Shown piece after piece: positions 22,752-34,700 of a stretch of DNA of 64,000 nucleotides. The DNA comes from Bryum argenteum (taxonomy: Eukaryota; Streptophyta; Bryopsida; Bryales; Bryaceae): positions 21,263,001-21,327,000 of the forward strand of contig CM073321.1 in assembly GCA_037043015.1 (NCBI GenBank), given 5' to 3'. The position numbers and the translations under genes are program-made. Below the pieces are notes generated by a model that did no database searches, was not told where the DNA came from, and saw only the letters and a list, made by a program, of their open reading frames with translations. Numbering within the stretch: position 1 is the stretch's first letter; every line of letters starts with the position of its first letter.

Positions 22752-23498
22752 TCAAGGGGTGGACATTGGCGCCATGGAATCCTCTTCTGCTGATGGCATG
22801 GCCGGACTCCTGGATGTTGACCTTGATACCGGCGTACTCCGGGTCGCCATCTTGTGGGTTGAGGGCGGCCTGGGTGGGGTGACATCCTTTGCCGTTGGTG
22901 CTGAAGATGCTTCCGTTGGGCTCAGGATGGCTACTGCTCTTGCCCCGGGTCCTAACGCTCCTAGACCTAGGGCTTCTAGGCCGAGCTTCCAAGGTCTCTG
23001 CCCTTTGTCTCCTAGTCCTCCTTGTCCTAGTCGTCCTAGTGATCCTGGTGGCGGTAGTGGTGGCGGAGCTCCTGCTTTGGGGGTTGGCGCCGCATAGGAG
23101 ACCCTAGCAGCTGCTCGGACTCCGACTACGGGAATTACTTCACCCGGGAAGCAGTCCCTCCTCTTCTCTATGGCTAATTGCAGGTGTGTAATCTCTCCCG
23201 AGCTGAGGAACTCAAACTGGGCGTATAGGTGGTATAGTAAGGGCGGCAGAGGGTAGCCCTTCTGGCTAGCTGCCTTATTTGCGGCCCGGGTGATCACGTC
23301 TTTGCCGATGTGCCTCCACCCGATCTTCCGCCTGCTCATGTAGGACTCCATGATTGCCTTCGGGCGTTGGTTGGTAATCAAAGCTAACTTCTTCAGGTTG
23401 AGGATCGGTGCTAAAAACCTCAACAGGCGACGTTCCCTAGCATCAATACATTCCGCCACCCAATACCTCTCGTCCTTGTGCATCGGGATGTAGAACAC
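22752..23498 (-). other. Element X coding block 1, gag-like or plant-transposon-protein-like (fossil)
   Basis: 248 open codons. The first 130 residues (DARERRLLRFLAPILNLKK, then YPLPPLLYHLYAQFEFLS) align with KEPRERALIMFLASIIHAEK and WPSPITPFLYHMYHKEEVL of element Y. After that comes a low-complexity Pro/Ala/Gly-rich part. The layout (helical globular domain, proline-rich linker, coiled coil) recalls the putative plant transposon proteins of non-autonomous elements, but I cannot assign the family. Confidence 0.4.
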
Positions 23499-23720
23499 GG
23501 CCCTGAGTGATTGATCGTTCCTCGGACGTTGCTACCGTGTGAGCGTTGAGCGGTGAGCGGTGAGCGGTAAGATTTCGAATTTTTAGGGCTGAGTTTGTAT
23601 TTTTAGTAAAATTATTTCTAAAAATAGTATTTAAAAAAGATTTCAGGAATAATTTTCGAATATTTCCAGGAATATTCGAATATTCTAGACTTCTCACCGT
23701 GGATTTGGTGACCCAAACCC

Positions 23721-23990
23721 GTGGAAATAAAGCTTAAATTCCCTGAATTTTGTGAGACTTGAGCTACAAAGCTTGACAATAAATCACAAATTTTAAAATG
23801 TCAACCGTTTTTTAAGGTAATATTTCTAAGTGAATAGTACTCCGAGTTAGACAAATTGGCAAGGTTTGCTGTACATGTAGGTATTGGTATAATTATTTTA
23901 ATCAGTTGTGAAAAAATATTACATACATTGTGAAGCACACAATCATAAGACTAACACATAGCGTACGTAGATGAGTAGATATACGGCATT
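23721..23990. other. Spacer between element X and MULE B
   Basis: AT-rich and without supported features. The terminal repeat of MULE B may lie here but was not identified. Confidence 0.3.
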
Positions 23991-26900
23991 CTAATCTATA
24001 GCATGGTTTAGGATTCCTCCCTCCAGAATCTTCTTCACCTCGTTGAAACTAAGACTGGCCGCGTGGATGAATAGGTCAGCATCCGGATCAAATTTGCAAA
24101 CCAATACCGTGATGAAATATAGGTGCTTGCACGGTCGATATGGATCTCTTCTTCTTAACGTAGAAATGGTTTTCTTGAACACTGGGCATGAGCAATTTGG
24201 GAATTTACTAATTGAGAGTCTATAAACTGCATCCGAATCCGACTCCAAGTCTACGATACACCCAAAACCAGGCTGCGGGATCATGGTCACCCTCAGAATT
24301 CTGGCCTGCATTGAGGTGGCAGACTCAATATTCTTCATGTGCTTTGAAGTCACAGATGGAATGCGTTTCATGTTCTTCGATCTTCTTGACCTCGGGTACA
24401 CGTCTGGCTTCTCCGGGACTGGAATATGGGACAAGTCTCTTGGTGGGGCAACATTATTGAAAGTACGGTGCGTAGGAAGCTGTTCTTTTTGTGGTAGTCG
24501 AAAGCCCGCATTCTCTAACGCCTCCATCTCATCACGTGTAAGATTAGTCCCTATCTTAACAGGCCATATTGAAGGAATAGGGGGTCTATCCTCGCTTTGA
24601 GAGAATGGCTCAATCCACTTGCGACGATGACCCTTCACACACCTGTCAATATCATCCGCACAAAAAAAGAACTGATCAATTTTTCTTGGCCCCTCTTGAG
24701 GGCGTTGCCATACTCCGGTGTAAGTTGGAGCTGCTGTCGCCTTCCCCTTCTGAATAATTCGTGAGTCACATCTTTTTTTACTCTTTCGCATGATACCCCA
24801 ACAAGCCTTGGCAGAATTCTCCCTCAAACGGGCAATGTGCCACAACCTCTCGTCTACTTTAGTCTCCTGAACAGCGGTCACACGTTCAATACTAGGTCCA
24901 GCAAAAGTTGATGGTAATGTCGGTGGTTCCCGAAGTTCATCTTCTTCATGGATAGTACTCAGATTTTCAGCACATGCTCGGGTAACCCTTCTCCCAATTC
25001 GAGGACGTGAGTAGCTCACGGTGTCAGGTCTGTGCGTTTCATCATCAGCTCCAATTGGAACATCAGCCTTACGTTTCTTGGATCCGAACACCTCTGCCCC
25101 CTCAAGGTGGGCGTCGCGGGTACAAATCTTTTCAGCTCCTGGATAGTCAGAAACTGCCTTTGTGAGGCCTGATGGATCGCCGGTTCGTTGAGCTTTATGG
25201 GCAACATGAAGTAATAGTTCTTGGGATGTTGGTCAACTACCACCCTTGCCACCTCCGTTGAAGTCGTGGTAACCCACTACTTGGAGGAAAGCACGAACAT
25301 AATCATCAACAGCTGCAACGTACAAGTCCCCACCCTTGTTGCCGGATGCTTGCAACCATTTGTTATGGATAGATTCCGCAAGGTTACATGAAGGCATCTC
25401 CGCCAGCTCCTCCGCAGAATATTTATTTTCCTGCAAGGTGCAAAGACATTTGACTTAGTAACCAAAAAACTTGATCACGATATCCAGAGCGGGTTAGACT
25501 TTCGTCACCGAAAGTCTGATCTAAAAATAGATTTTTTTAAATTTCAAATATTTTAAAATGTTGTTAATGTAATCTATAACAAAAATTCTCGACAAAAAAG
25601 TAAATAAAATTTACGGATTTACTTGACATAAAAGCACGGTACATAATTGCTACAGTCGCTGCGGACTCACCAGTTCCATGAACCCACCCCATTGCCTGTA
25701 TCGGAAGTGCCAGAATGCAAGCCAGTGTTCGAGATGACCTAATCCAACTTCGGAGGTGGCCTGCGCCGACGCCCACCACGCTCGGATCGCCCAGTATCTT
25801 GTTTCCGCCTCAGCCATGGTGCGTGCATCTTTGTATTGCTTACAAAGATGTCGATGTTGATCTTGCAGCTCGTGCACGATGTATTGTTTGGTGTGTTTCT
25901 CTAGGGATTGAGTCCAATGGAAGTAGCAAGTACGTTCGCGGCCTTCCATAGGGACTTTAGGGTCACCGGAGCCGTAAATGATCCGCACGGCGTTCCTGTT
26001 GGCTTGCGCACTGTCGGCCATGAACCCTTGAAACTGAGGCGCTTCCACTCCGTTCCTGCCCATGACGTGGTTTAGGTTCTTCCAGAAGACGATTTGAGCT
26101 TCTCCGTCTTCAGACTGGAAATCACAGCATGCAATAGTTAGAATGCGGCAGATTTTTGAGTCATAAACGTGGCACGCCATGGTGGTCCAGTTCTTGACAC
26201 GCTTGACGTGGTCGAACATCATCCACGCATGGGACAGGTCGCCTCCGGGCTGCATACGACGAACAAGGTCAACACCGCTTCCAGGGCCGACCTCGGACAT
26301 CTTGAAAATGAACACTTTGTCACTTTCATCTCCTTGCCCCGGGAATTGGTTACGTTGGATGTAAGCCCAGTTGCTGAGGCCTCGAAGCTTGGTGATCCCA
26401 TCGAGAACACCGTATCTGCGGAAGTGCTTCAAAGTGGTAATACGATTCCTCACGCTTGGAGAGTTCAGCTCTTTACACTGATCGAATATAGGTTCTAGCT
26501 CCTCAAGGGTGAGCTTGGAGGTTACAGGGTCACCTTCTTCACGGAGAAGGAAGTTTCCGAGTAAGTCCTTGCTAGCCTCCATGACTATTTTGGACGTGGT
26601 AGCTTGTGGGTTACGTTCTACGTGCTCCTCTATTAACTCATCAATTATTTTACGTGCACATCTGTAGTCTCCGACCTTGACAGGATGTTCGTGGGTACCG
26701 ATATGCACACACGCTCGCTCTTGACTCTCCTCTCCGAATACGTAGAATATTTTAGAAGGACATAGAGCAACACAAACGGGAGGTTCTTTGCAGATCTTAC
26801 AGACCAGTGTTGAAGAAGGAGGAGGCGCGTGGCCGACCGGGAAGGGGTCCTTGGTAAAGCCCTCGAACTCCACCTCATTCACCTCTGCTCTGCGGTCAGG

Positions 26901-27437
26901 TCGTAGTAAGTAGCCGCAATTTTCATTGTGGCATTGAAGATGACCTACACAGTTAGAGTAGCGGAATGACAAAACGAGGTTGTTACTGATGTTAGTAGTC
27001 ATTGTCCTGGTCCACACATGACCGTCGTATCTTTTGTCCATCCCTTCCATAGATTTGGCTACCTTGACAGCAGTGGTTGGTACAACGGGAGGGAGAACAT
27101 AGAGGACATCACCGTTGAAAGTGGGAGGCAGGAAAGAGACGTTGTGAGTACGAATGGAATGGAAATCTATTTTTTTGAGGATAGTTTTGTTGCGAGACAT
27201 ACTACCAAGTCTACGAAGCGAGGAAAGAATGTTTTTGGGTTTTTCGACTTTGGACGCGGGAAGAGGAACGGGGGTGGTTCTGAGACTGTGTTCAGAACGA
27301 GACGAGGGTGGATGCAGATTCGATGATAGTCGACGGGACTGCATGGACGCTTTTCTTTCATCGTCGGATGAATCAAAAATATCGATTCGGACTTGAGTCC
27401 GAGTTCGACCTTGACATGAGCAAGAACTGAACAACAA
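23991..27437 (-). CDS. MULE transposase with DDE core and SWIM finger, copy B (nearly intact)
   Basis: Exon 1 runs from about 27437 (true start uncertain; an internal ATG lies at 27347) to 25671, the intron 25670-25431 (GTGAGT...TTGCAG, phase 0), and exon 2 25430-23991. In order: a Ser/Pro-rich N-terminus; a WRKY/FLYWCH-like zinc block (NCVGHLQCHNENCGYL, then CKICKEPPVCVALC); a MULE-type catalytic region (MMFDHVKRVKNW, GFMADSAQANRNAV, RTCYFHWTQSLEKHT); and a C-terminal SWIM finger (CSCPVFKK...PCKHLYF). The total is about 1,070 residues, large for the family. One in-frame TGA (25233-25235) lies where copy A has GGA; otherwise both exons stay open. The gene would excise and reinsert MULE elements in the nucleus. 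A divergent accessory gene sits upstream. Confidence 0.72.
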
Positions 27438-27442
27438 AGGAG

Positions 27443-27946
27443 ATGGTAGAAGAACTACGAGGAGTGAGGAGGGATAGTGGAGGCGTTCATGCGATGACTG
27501 TCATCATGCCGAAGAGTCGATCTTGTCCCAGCCGTAGCTTATACATTCTACAATTACTGTCTAGGTCGACAGGTTCGACAAGCACGGAGTACTGGACAAG
27601 ATTAGTGTTTGGATCTAAGACATGTTTCTCTAACCAAAGAGAGGACTCATCAAACCCGAAACGAATTGCTAGCCAAGACGGAGTGACTTGACCCACTCCA
27701 CCCATCCCCCGGAGGAATGCGGATGAGAGGACTTAAGTCTTGGACCAAATTGCAATGACGTTTGCGGCGGGAGGTAAGGGAGTGGAGGATGCCATGATAG
27801 ACGTGGGCGAAGAAGACAACATCACAAGTCACAAGTGCGCAGAGAAAGAGAGTCGGATGTGCATTTCAAATGTTCAAATACTTGAATTTGGTGTAGGGTG
27901 TTGGCATAGGTATAGAATACCTATTAGACGTAATTACTTAAAATAA
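27443..27946 (+). pseudogene. Third MULE reading frame, copy B (decayed)
   Basis: It starts immediately outside the transposase gene and is transcribed away from it. Shared words with copy A include SGGVH, TSTEYW, CFSNQRED, SQDGV and VEDAMIDVGEED. Two stops interrupt this copy around 27690 and 27735. Conservation of the words in order in two diverged copies supports past coding. No function is recognised. Confidence 0.35.
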
Positions 27947-28350
27947 AACATACAGATACCGATACTCTGAATTGTGAGCATGATGATTTAAATGCGTATA
28001 GCCAATAATATTTACATTATCTGGCCTAACAAAATGCCATTAAGTAGTTAGGATTCAAAATATTAGATCCGTCGATAAAATAAGTAGCTGTAAGATGTAA
28101 AGTGACGGCGGCAGTCATTGTCAGAGATTTAGTTAGATAATAGATGCGATTAAACGCTAACTTATTTTGGATTGTCAGACACGGTCATAGCGGGATGTTA
28201 GGGAATACGCGGTGTCTGATTAGGGTTTTTTAGCCGCGTGGGGAACCTATATAATGGAGTTCAAACTCATAGTTCGACCTCTTCATTTGCAGTGAGAACA
28301 CTTGGACTCGTTAGGTTGTACCTGTGATAAGTTATATCATTGGAAGTAGT
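27947..28350. promoter_or_regulatory. Upstream region of the MULE B accessory gene
   Basis: AT-rich at first, then GGAACCTATATAATGGAG at about 28243-28260, whose TATATAA is a plausible TATA box about 95 bases before the ATG at 28351. Confidence 0.45.
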
Positions 28351-28974
28351 ATGGACGAAAACGCTAGCGGTAGTGAGAGAAGAAAGGAGGTAGGCCAGAG
28401 AAAGAAGAAGCGTAGGGGAGGTACGAAGTTTACTAATTCTAAAGCGCAAAGGCGGAGTGCTTTGCGGAAGCGCGATGGGAGGAGTTGTAGCGGCGATGAT
28501 CAGGAGCCAGACGGATATGACATATTGATTGACGATGATGTGCTACCGCCATTCAGGCGGACTATCAAAATGCGATCGCTCAACCTTGATAGTGTCCCGG
28601 AGAGTGTGGGGACAGACGCAGCTGAAGCCGAGGAGGAGGAAGGGCGTAGAGGGCAGTTCAGGACGTCTAGCGAGACTGTATGCGTGGATCGAGATGACGA
28701 TGGAGGTGTAGACTCTACAAATGAGGTAATGATGTAATCTATGTTACAAATATGTTGATATTTCTAAGAGTCAAAATATTACCGCATTCGTTTATGAAGT
28801 AACATCAACATGTGTTGTCTTCAGGGTCGCAGAGAATCGAAAGAGGAAGACGATCAATCTGGAGAAGAAGCTGGAATGTTTGAGGAGAAAAGAGTCACAG
28901 ATATGGCTCAGAGAGCAGAAGCTTCCAGTGATCAAGCTTCCACGATGCCCGACGTCATGAGCTTGATGCCCTAG
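28351..28974 (+). CDS. MULE-associated small accessory protein, copy B (two exons)
   Basis: Exon 1 is 28351-28725 (125 codons), the intron 28726-28824 (GTAATG...TTCAG, phase 0) and exon 2 28825-28974 ending TAG, giving 174 residues. The N-terminus is very basic (RKKKRRGG). The core DYDILIDDDVLPPFR-like block (here GYDILIDDDVLPPFR) is followed by IKMRSLNLDSVPESVGT, then an acidic tail. Exon 1 is the same length as in copy A and about half the residues are identical, while many codons differ at third positions; this argues that the protein sequence has been under constraint. It is not a known domain to me. Exon 2 shares FEEKRVTD with copy A. Confidence 0.65.
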
Positions 28975-29039
28975 GTCATGACCTTGATGCTCGAGTTGAT
29001 GAGCCCGATGTTTGAGCTCACAAGCTACTACCAGAATAG

Positions 29040-29340
29040 TTGAGAACCGGTCCCTGTTACCCCCCATGGTCCCCGCTACCCCCCCCTCACGGTCCCCGTT
29101 ACCCCCCCTCGGTCTCCCATACCCCACGGTTCCCGTTACCCCTCCCTCCATGGGCATGGGCTGCCGAACCCTCCTGTATATGTAGGCCTGGTACCGGCGA
29201 GGCCGGGTACCGGCAAGCTGTAAGGCGCGGCCGGGTACCGGCAAGCTTTAAGGCGCGGCCGGGTACCGGCGAGGCCGGGTACCGGCAAGCTTTAAGGCGC
29301 GGCCGGGTACCGGCGAGGCCGGGTACTGGCTGCTGATATC
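29040..29340. repeat. GC-rich tandem repeats (CCCCGTTACC and GGGTACCGGC types)
   Basis: 29040-29150 holds 4-5 irregular copies of a roughly 28-base unit based on GGTCCCCGTTACCCCCC. 29170-29340 holds about seven copies of GGCCGGGTACCGGC, some joined by AAGCTTTAAGGCGC. The KpnI-like GGTACC core makes the second array palindromic. Open frames through it are low-complexity. Confidence 0.7.
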
Positions 29341-29569
29341 TTTTGGTTCGTTCGGGGAGGCCAGGTACTCCGATGTTGCTGCCGAAGTCGCAGAGCGCCG
29401 ATGTCCATCGCGTGGGACGCGCCATTCCTTTTTCGGCGGCTCTCTTGAGTGAGCCAGGGGTCGCCGCTCATTCAATCTGGCTCATTCCAAAGTCGGGCTA
29501 ATCAATTGCGAGATTCGATTACAATAAAAGTTTGTGCTAATTTAGAATAGGACAAAGCAGGAACCGCCG

Positions 29570-31631
29570 ATGGGCTCGGAGGCAGCTAATTTTAGTAAAA
29601 GTAACAGAAAGTGTACTGGCAAGATGGGAGGAGTACATTTGACACTGTCAAGTTGTGGGAGGGAGTTATTTGCACACAATTTGCACACCATTGCTGTCAA
29701 GATGTTGCAGGAAGAAGAACTCATGGCGGATCTTGTAGAGCAAGAGGTGGCTGTTGAAGGAGGCAGTGAGCACGTCGAAGAAGGTTTAGAAAATGTGAGT
29801 TCCCAGTCCTCTGATTCGAGTATATTCGACAAATTCTACAGGGAATTTTACAAGGCGCATGCTCCTGGTGAAGCAATGAAAACCAGGCCGGAGTTGAAGG
29901 CGTGGTACTCCAAGAAATTCCTGGTATGTACTGGACATAGCTCCTTGCTTCATCTAAATGAATGTAAACCCTAATTGTTGTCAGAATTTGGGTGGGAGAG
30001 AACTTCTTCGTCATGAACAGGCTCTTCTGTTGCTTCATGGCCGGCCTGATGCAGATACCGTTGTACTTAATAACAAGGTTGAAGGTGATTTGAAAGATGG
30101 CCGCCTGTGTGCATCGTCGTGATGAGTCTACCGTGATAATTTTGGTCATCGATTCTGTGAATTCGGGGAGTGGAGGTTGCTGGCTACTTTTCGCTTTGTT
30201 TTGTCCATCTTCCCTGTTGCCGATGAATGCAGGTGACTGCTAGGCTCGAAGCAGAGCACCTTGATGGCTTGACTGAGTGGGGTATTTGATTTCTGCACAC
30301 TGTGTTTGCTCCTCTAGCATGTGCCGATGAGTGGTGTTGTGTCCTTCATGGCCGGGCCTGAGGCTATTCGTGCAGCTGTGTGTGCATGGTTGGGCTGAGG
30401 CTTCGCTCGAGCTACCCTCCTGCTTGTGCCGATGAGGCAACTGTGTGTGCATGGCTGGGCCTGAGGCATCGCTCGAGGTACCCTCCTGCTTGTGCCGCTG
30501 AGGGATCCTGTGTGTGAATGGCTGGGCCTGAGGCTTTGCTCGAGGTACACCTCCTGCTTGTGCCATGCCGATGAGGGCAGTTTTGTGTCTCATGGCCGGG
30601 CCTGATGTAGATTCTTTTTGGCTGGCCCCGATTGCGTGTGAGAGCCGGGAAGGAGCCAAGAGCTTCGTCCACGAATGTCTGGCACCTCGTGGGGGATTTT
30701 GCGTTTTTTGTTGTCATCTGCGTTTTGATCCTGTGATTTTCTTTGTCATCGTGGTGTCAATTCCCGGAGTGGAGGGTGTTGGCAAAACTCCTGTTCTCTC
30801 CTGCTTGTGCCGATGAGGGCTGCTGTGTGTGCATGGCTGGGCCTGAGGCATCGCTCGAGGTACCCTCTTGCTTGTGCCGATGAGGGCTCCTGTGTGTGAA
30901 TGGCTGGGCCTGAGGCTATGCTCGAGCTACACCTCCTACTTGTGCCATGCCGATGAGGGCAGCTGTGTGTTTAGCTGGCCCCGATTGCATGTGAGAGCTG
31001 GGAAGGAGCCCAGAGCTTCGTCCACGAATGTCTGGCACCTCGTGGAGGATTTTGCATTTTTTTTCCTATATGTATTTTATCCTTTGATTTTTTTTGTCAT
31101 CACTGATGTGTTGGGCTACTTGGGTCGCTTTTGATTTTGAGGGTGACTTTGTTTTGGTTTATCATTTGCTTTCCTGTACTTGATGTACTGCGCGTGGGAA
31201 TTGAAGCAAGTGTGAATGAATTTCATTTATATTACTTTTATAACAATGGCTAATCGCATCATTTTCCTACTGTTTGATAATTGACTTACTATTGGTTTCG
31301 TGTGATTTTGCAGGATCCAAAAAAACAAAGAAAAAAGGAAAGACAGGAGGAATCCGATGCAGATAGTGACCTTTCCACATTGACAGTGAATGTGTTAACT
31401 TACGTGGAGTCTCGTCGATTAAACATACCACAAACTTCGGTTCCTGGAACTCCACCTCCCGCCTCACCTTTCCGTCACACTTTGCGTGATGACGTTGATC
31501 GTGTTGAACAAGCGGTTAACATGCGAATAAAAAAGAATGAGACTAAAGCTAGACGTTTCGAAGAGAAAGCATTAGCTAGACTTAAACCCAGACGTTCTCC
31601 GCGACTTGCTAGAAAGCTGCAGTGCTGTTAA
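29570..31631 (+). CDS. Three-exon gene of unknown function, 254 residues
   Basis: Exons 29570-29923, 29985-30077 and 31314-31631 are all phase 0 with consensus borders (GTATGT...GTCAG; GTTGAA...TTGCAG), and the joined frame stays open from ATG to TAA. An AATAAAA-like TATA candidate lies near 29522. The first exon has CGRELFAHNLHTIAVKMLQE and an acidic middle, then FYREFYKAHAPGEAM. Exon 3 starts with a strong nuclear-localisation-like cluster (PKKQRKKERQ) and ends with a basic tail (ARLKPRRSPRLARKLQCC). I do not recognise a family. It lies 140 bases before the ParB-methyltransferase gene on the same strand, which may or may not be meaningful. Intron 2 is long and minisatellite-filled. Confidence 0.5.
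30300..31030. repeat. Minisatellite inside intron 2 of the 254-residue gene
   Basis: About eight imperfect copies of a roughly 65-75-base unit containing TGTGTGTGCATGGCTGGGCC, CTGAGGC, CTCGAG and CTTGTGCCGATGAGG. The copies differ by point changes and length. A longer segment with GAGAGC(T/C)GGGAAGGAGCC and CACGAATGTCTGGCACCTCG appears twice (about 30640 and 30990), so at least one larger duplication has also occurred. Confidence 0.75.
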
Positions 31632-31770
31632 TTGTTTTGTCAGATGATATGATGAGGTTATCATACACTTAATTATAAAGCCGTTGTTTTTTATTAATTT
31701 TATCGCAATGTTTATTTGACACATTCTTATTCACTTTGTGGGGTGTTGTATTTGGTTTCTAAATTGTTAG

Positions 31771-34700
31771 ATGACCTTAGCTCATGTCCCTACCCATGAA
31801 GATGACGACACCACCCGACAACTTCTTGCTTCTTCACCAATTCGTTCGATCGATGGAGATGAGCAATTACATGAAAGTGTCGCAAATGTTGAAAACATTT
31901 GCACCGGAGACTCGGAAGGAAGTCCTTCTGAATCTCAGCGTCATCCTGAAGCCGTGCACGATTATGATCGTCTCGACGCGCTTTCAGAGGATGAAGAGAC
32001 TCCTTTGCCTGGAAGTGTCAACGTTGGAATCGTCCATATGCCAACGCACCTGCAAAACAAAGACCCCGACTGGAGTGCGAACGAGATGCGAATGCTTCAC
32101 AAGAGTGATTCGATTGCAATCATCAACACGTTACGCTACAAACCTGTTAAGAAATCTCGTATGTTCATTCCACTCTGCCATCTCGTTTGTTATCCGAAGG
32201 TTCGCCCGATTTCAGAACAGGACGTCGAAAAATTAGAGAATGAATTCAACAAAGGATACCGGGAAGGCGATGGGGTGATGTACGTGTCACCCTTTGATCG
32301 GAAAGGCCGAGAAAAATTGGTTGCTGCCGAAGATGCTGTCTGGACGAACCCTCTCTGGAAGTCAGCCAATGATGAGTTTGAGAAGACGCTGCAGTCTGAC
32401 TCTGATCTACAACACCTCAGTGAGAAGTATTTCTACGTTTACGAGGGCAACCACCGTGTGACAGCGTGGATGCGTCACATAGAGAGGTACCATAAGATGG
32501 ATCCTTCGTGGTACATCTCCGTGGATTGTATCGTTCTTGATGCACGAGGAGAGAGCAATCTCTTGCTCGACGCTATGAACGACATAAATTGGTGAGTATT
32601 TCAATGATTTATTAAGACCGCTCTTTTTTGTTTAAGTTATATGTTTCTCATGTGTGATCTCGCACTGCAGGTCCACTGAACATGACCATGTCGAAGACGG
32701 ATTGTGTGCCAAATTGCAGCGAATGAGGCAGTTCGGAAAATTGAAACTAGAGGATTTCAAGGATCTGATATCCCCAGAGGATTACAGAATTTGCAAGAAC
32801 GCTAAGGCGAAAAAAGATACTTGGTATCCGGTAACAGTTGACGTTTTCGTGAAGTTCTTATATGCGGTAAGTTGAGTGGAACGTGTTTCAAATGTGATTG
32901 TTCGTATTTGGTTTTTTACACCTTATTCATTCTTTTTATTTTTTATACAGAGGAGATTAGCGAAGGCATCTGATGACGCTGAAACGAATTACTACGCCAC
33001 CGTCCCGAAGGAGAAACAAACGGGACCTGGGGTATGGAGTGCCATGGATAATGCGATCAAAGCAGAAATTAAGGCTATATGTGGCAAAAACTTCGACAAG
33101 ATGGTCGCTGTGGCGAATAACAAACTCGGGAAATTATTTGCAAATGAGGTAAAGAAAATATCACTATCATATTTTATATGCCTCATAATCATGTATTATA
33201 ACCTTTTTCTTACTTATGATTTTACTCTGCAGATTTATTCTCATTACAGCAAGAACTTGAAACCCGATATGACAATTGATCGCTTAGAAATGGTAGCCAC
33301 TACCAATGTTCATTGCGATTTCAAGGGTAAGTCGCTCCAATGGTGGAATTCATCGAATGAAGTTCGACGATCTTTTCGTTTCCCAGAAGAACGCCCTATG
33401 AAAGATAAAACTCTAATGGCATTCCTACATCGCGCTTCTCTTTGGGCACATGTAACTTAATGTTTCGTTACGTGTTGTCAAAGTTAGAGTTCATATGCTA
33501 TTTTGATGTTTAACATGTTTTCTTTTTTCACAGCTTGAGCAGTCACTTCAAAGTGAATTGCAAAACCTGATCGACAACGAAAACCTCAACATCGAGAGGT
33601 CTAGTGTTGTCCTAAAGCCAACAGCGTATGTGGAGAAGTGGAGGTTGCTCTTATGGGACAAGGCGTTCAACAACTATCTTGGTCCTAATGCAAGCCCTAA
33701 GTTCAGCAAAGGCTCGGATATTCAAAAGATTACCGGGGGCAAAGTTACAATTAAGCTGCTTTTATTCCGGTAAGTTTCAAGTTTTGTATTCAATATTAAT
33801 AAAATCCGTACAACTTGTTCAATCTTCACTATCTGATTTGTTTAATTTTTTGTAGGTACTTAAAACAGGAGCTCGTTGCCAAGGGAGCATTAGCTTCCTT
33901 CTCTATTCCAATGGAGTTCGAGGACAATTCAGTCACGAATGATCTCCGCAGTTTTTTTTCAACAGCCCAGCAAGAGCGGTTTACGAACTCCCAGTTGTCG
34001 ACCGGTGGATGGTTCCTTGAGTGCGACGACAACTACGTGCACAAGGAGGAGAAGCATCTTCTTCGGAATCTCGCATCAAACCCAGCTGACTTTGCTCCAA
34101 TGGAGATTGACGACGATGACGATGACGACCACTCTATTTTACCAGTCGCATCTGATCCAATCTCTTCTCCTTCTTCACCAGTTGCAGTGCCCAGGTCTCG
34201 TGCAAATAGGAGGCGACGCAACGCTGTTGCGGAGCCCGTTGTTGAACTAGACGAGGATTCTGAAGATGTTGCTCCTCCTCCGTAAGACATTGCGGGGCGT
34301 AAGATGCCGATTTGACTCGGGCGTCGAGAGGAGCGACAAACAATGCAATTCGACGCGGGGCAAGACTGACTCAACTTTCTACAGGTGGACTTACGAATGT
34401 TGGGTCTCCTCCCCAATCATTCACTGTTGACCACAACTCCCGACAGTCCCCGCGTCGCCTCAGCCAACCGGTATTTGCCAAACGCCCTCTTCCGAAACCC
34501 ACTCACATTGGTAGCAGCTCGTCGTCAAAAATTGCAGTTACTCTGCCAATGTATCTCGAGAAGGGGAACATTGGAGATTTGGTTCATCAGTCGTCGAAGT
34601 CTGCAAAATGGGATTCGCAAATCTCGATATCGTCGAGCACATCAAGAAGGTATTATTTCATAAATTTGTCATTCATAATCTCCTTAATTACGTATGGTAC

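Larger units (their letters stand above)
19155..23720 (-). mobile_element. Element X: repeat unit with inverted CCGCTCA-bearing ends and gag-like coding (fossil)
   Basis: The left end (about 19155-19310) and the reverse complement of the right end (about 23720-23530) match along about 150 bases: CACGGT near the edge, AATATTC motifs, an AT-rich centre, then CCGCTCA/CCGCTCAC heptamers. Inside, the minus strand holds broken coding blocks at 22752-23498, 21200-21643 and 19316-19525. The first is related to element Y (38.6-39.4 kb). I see no reverse transcriptase or transposase. It may be a non-autonomous TIR element or a derivative of an LTR element; I treat it as a fossil of uncertain class with several breaks. 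Confidence 0.45.
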
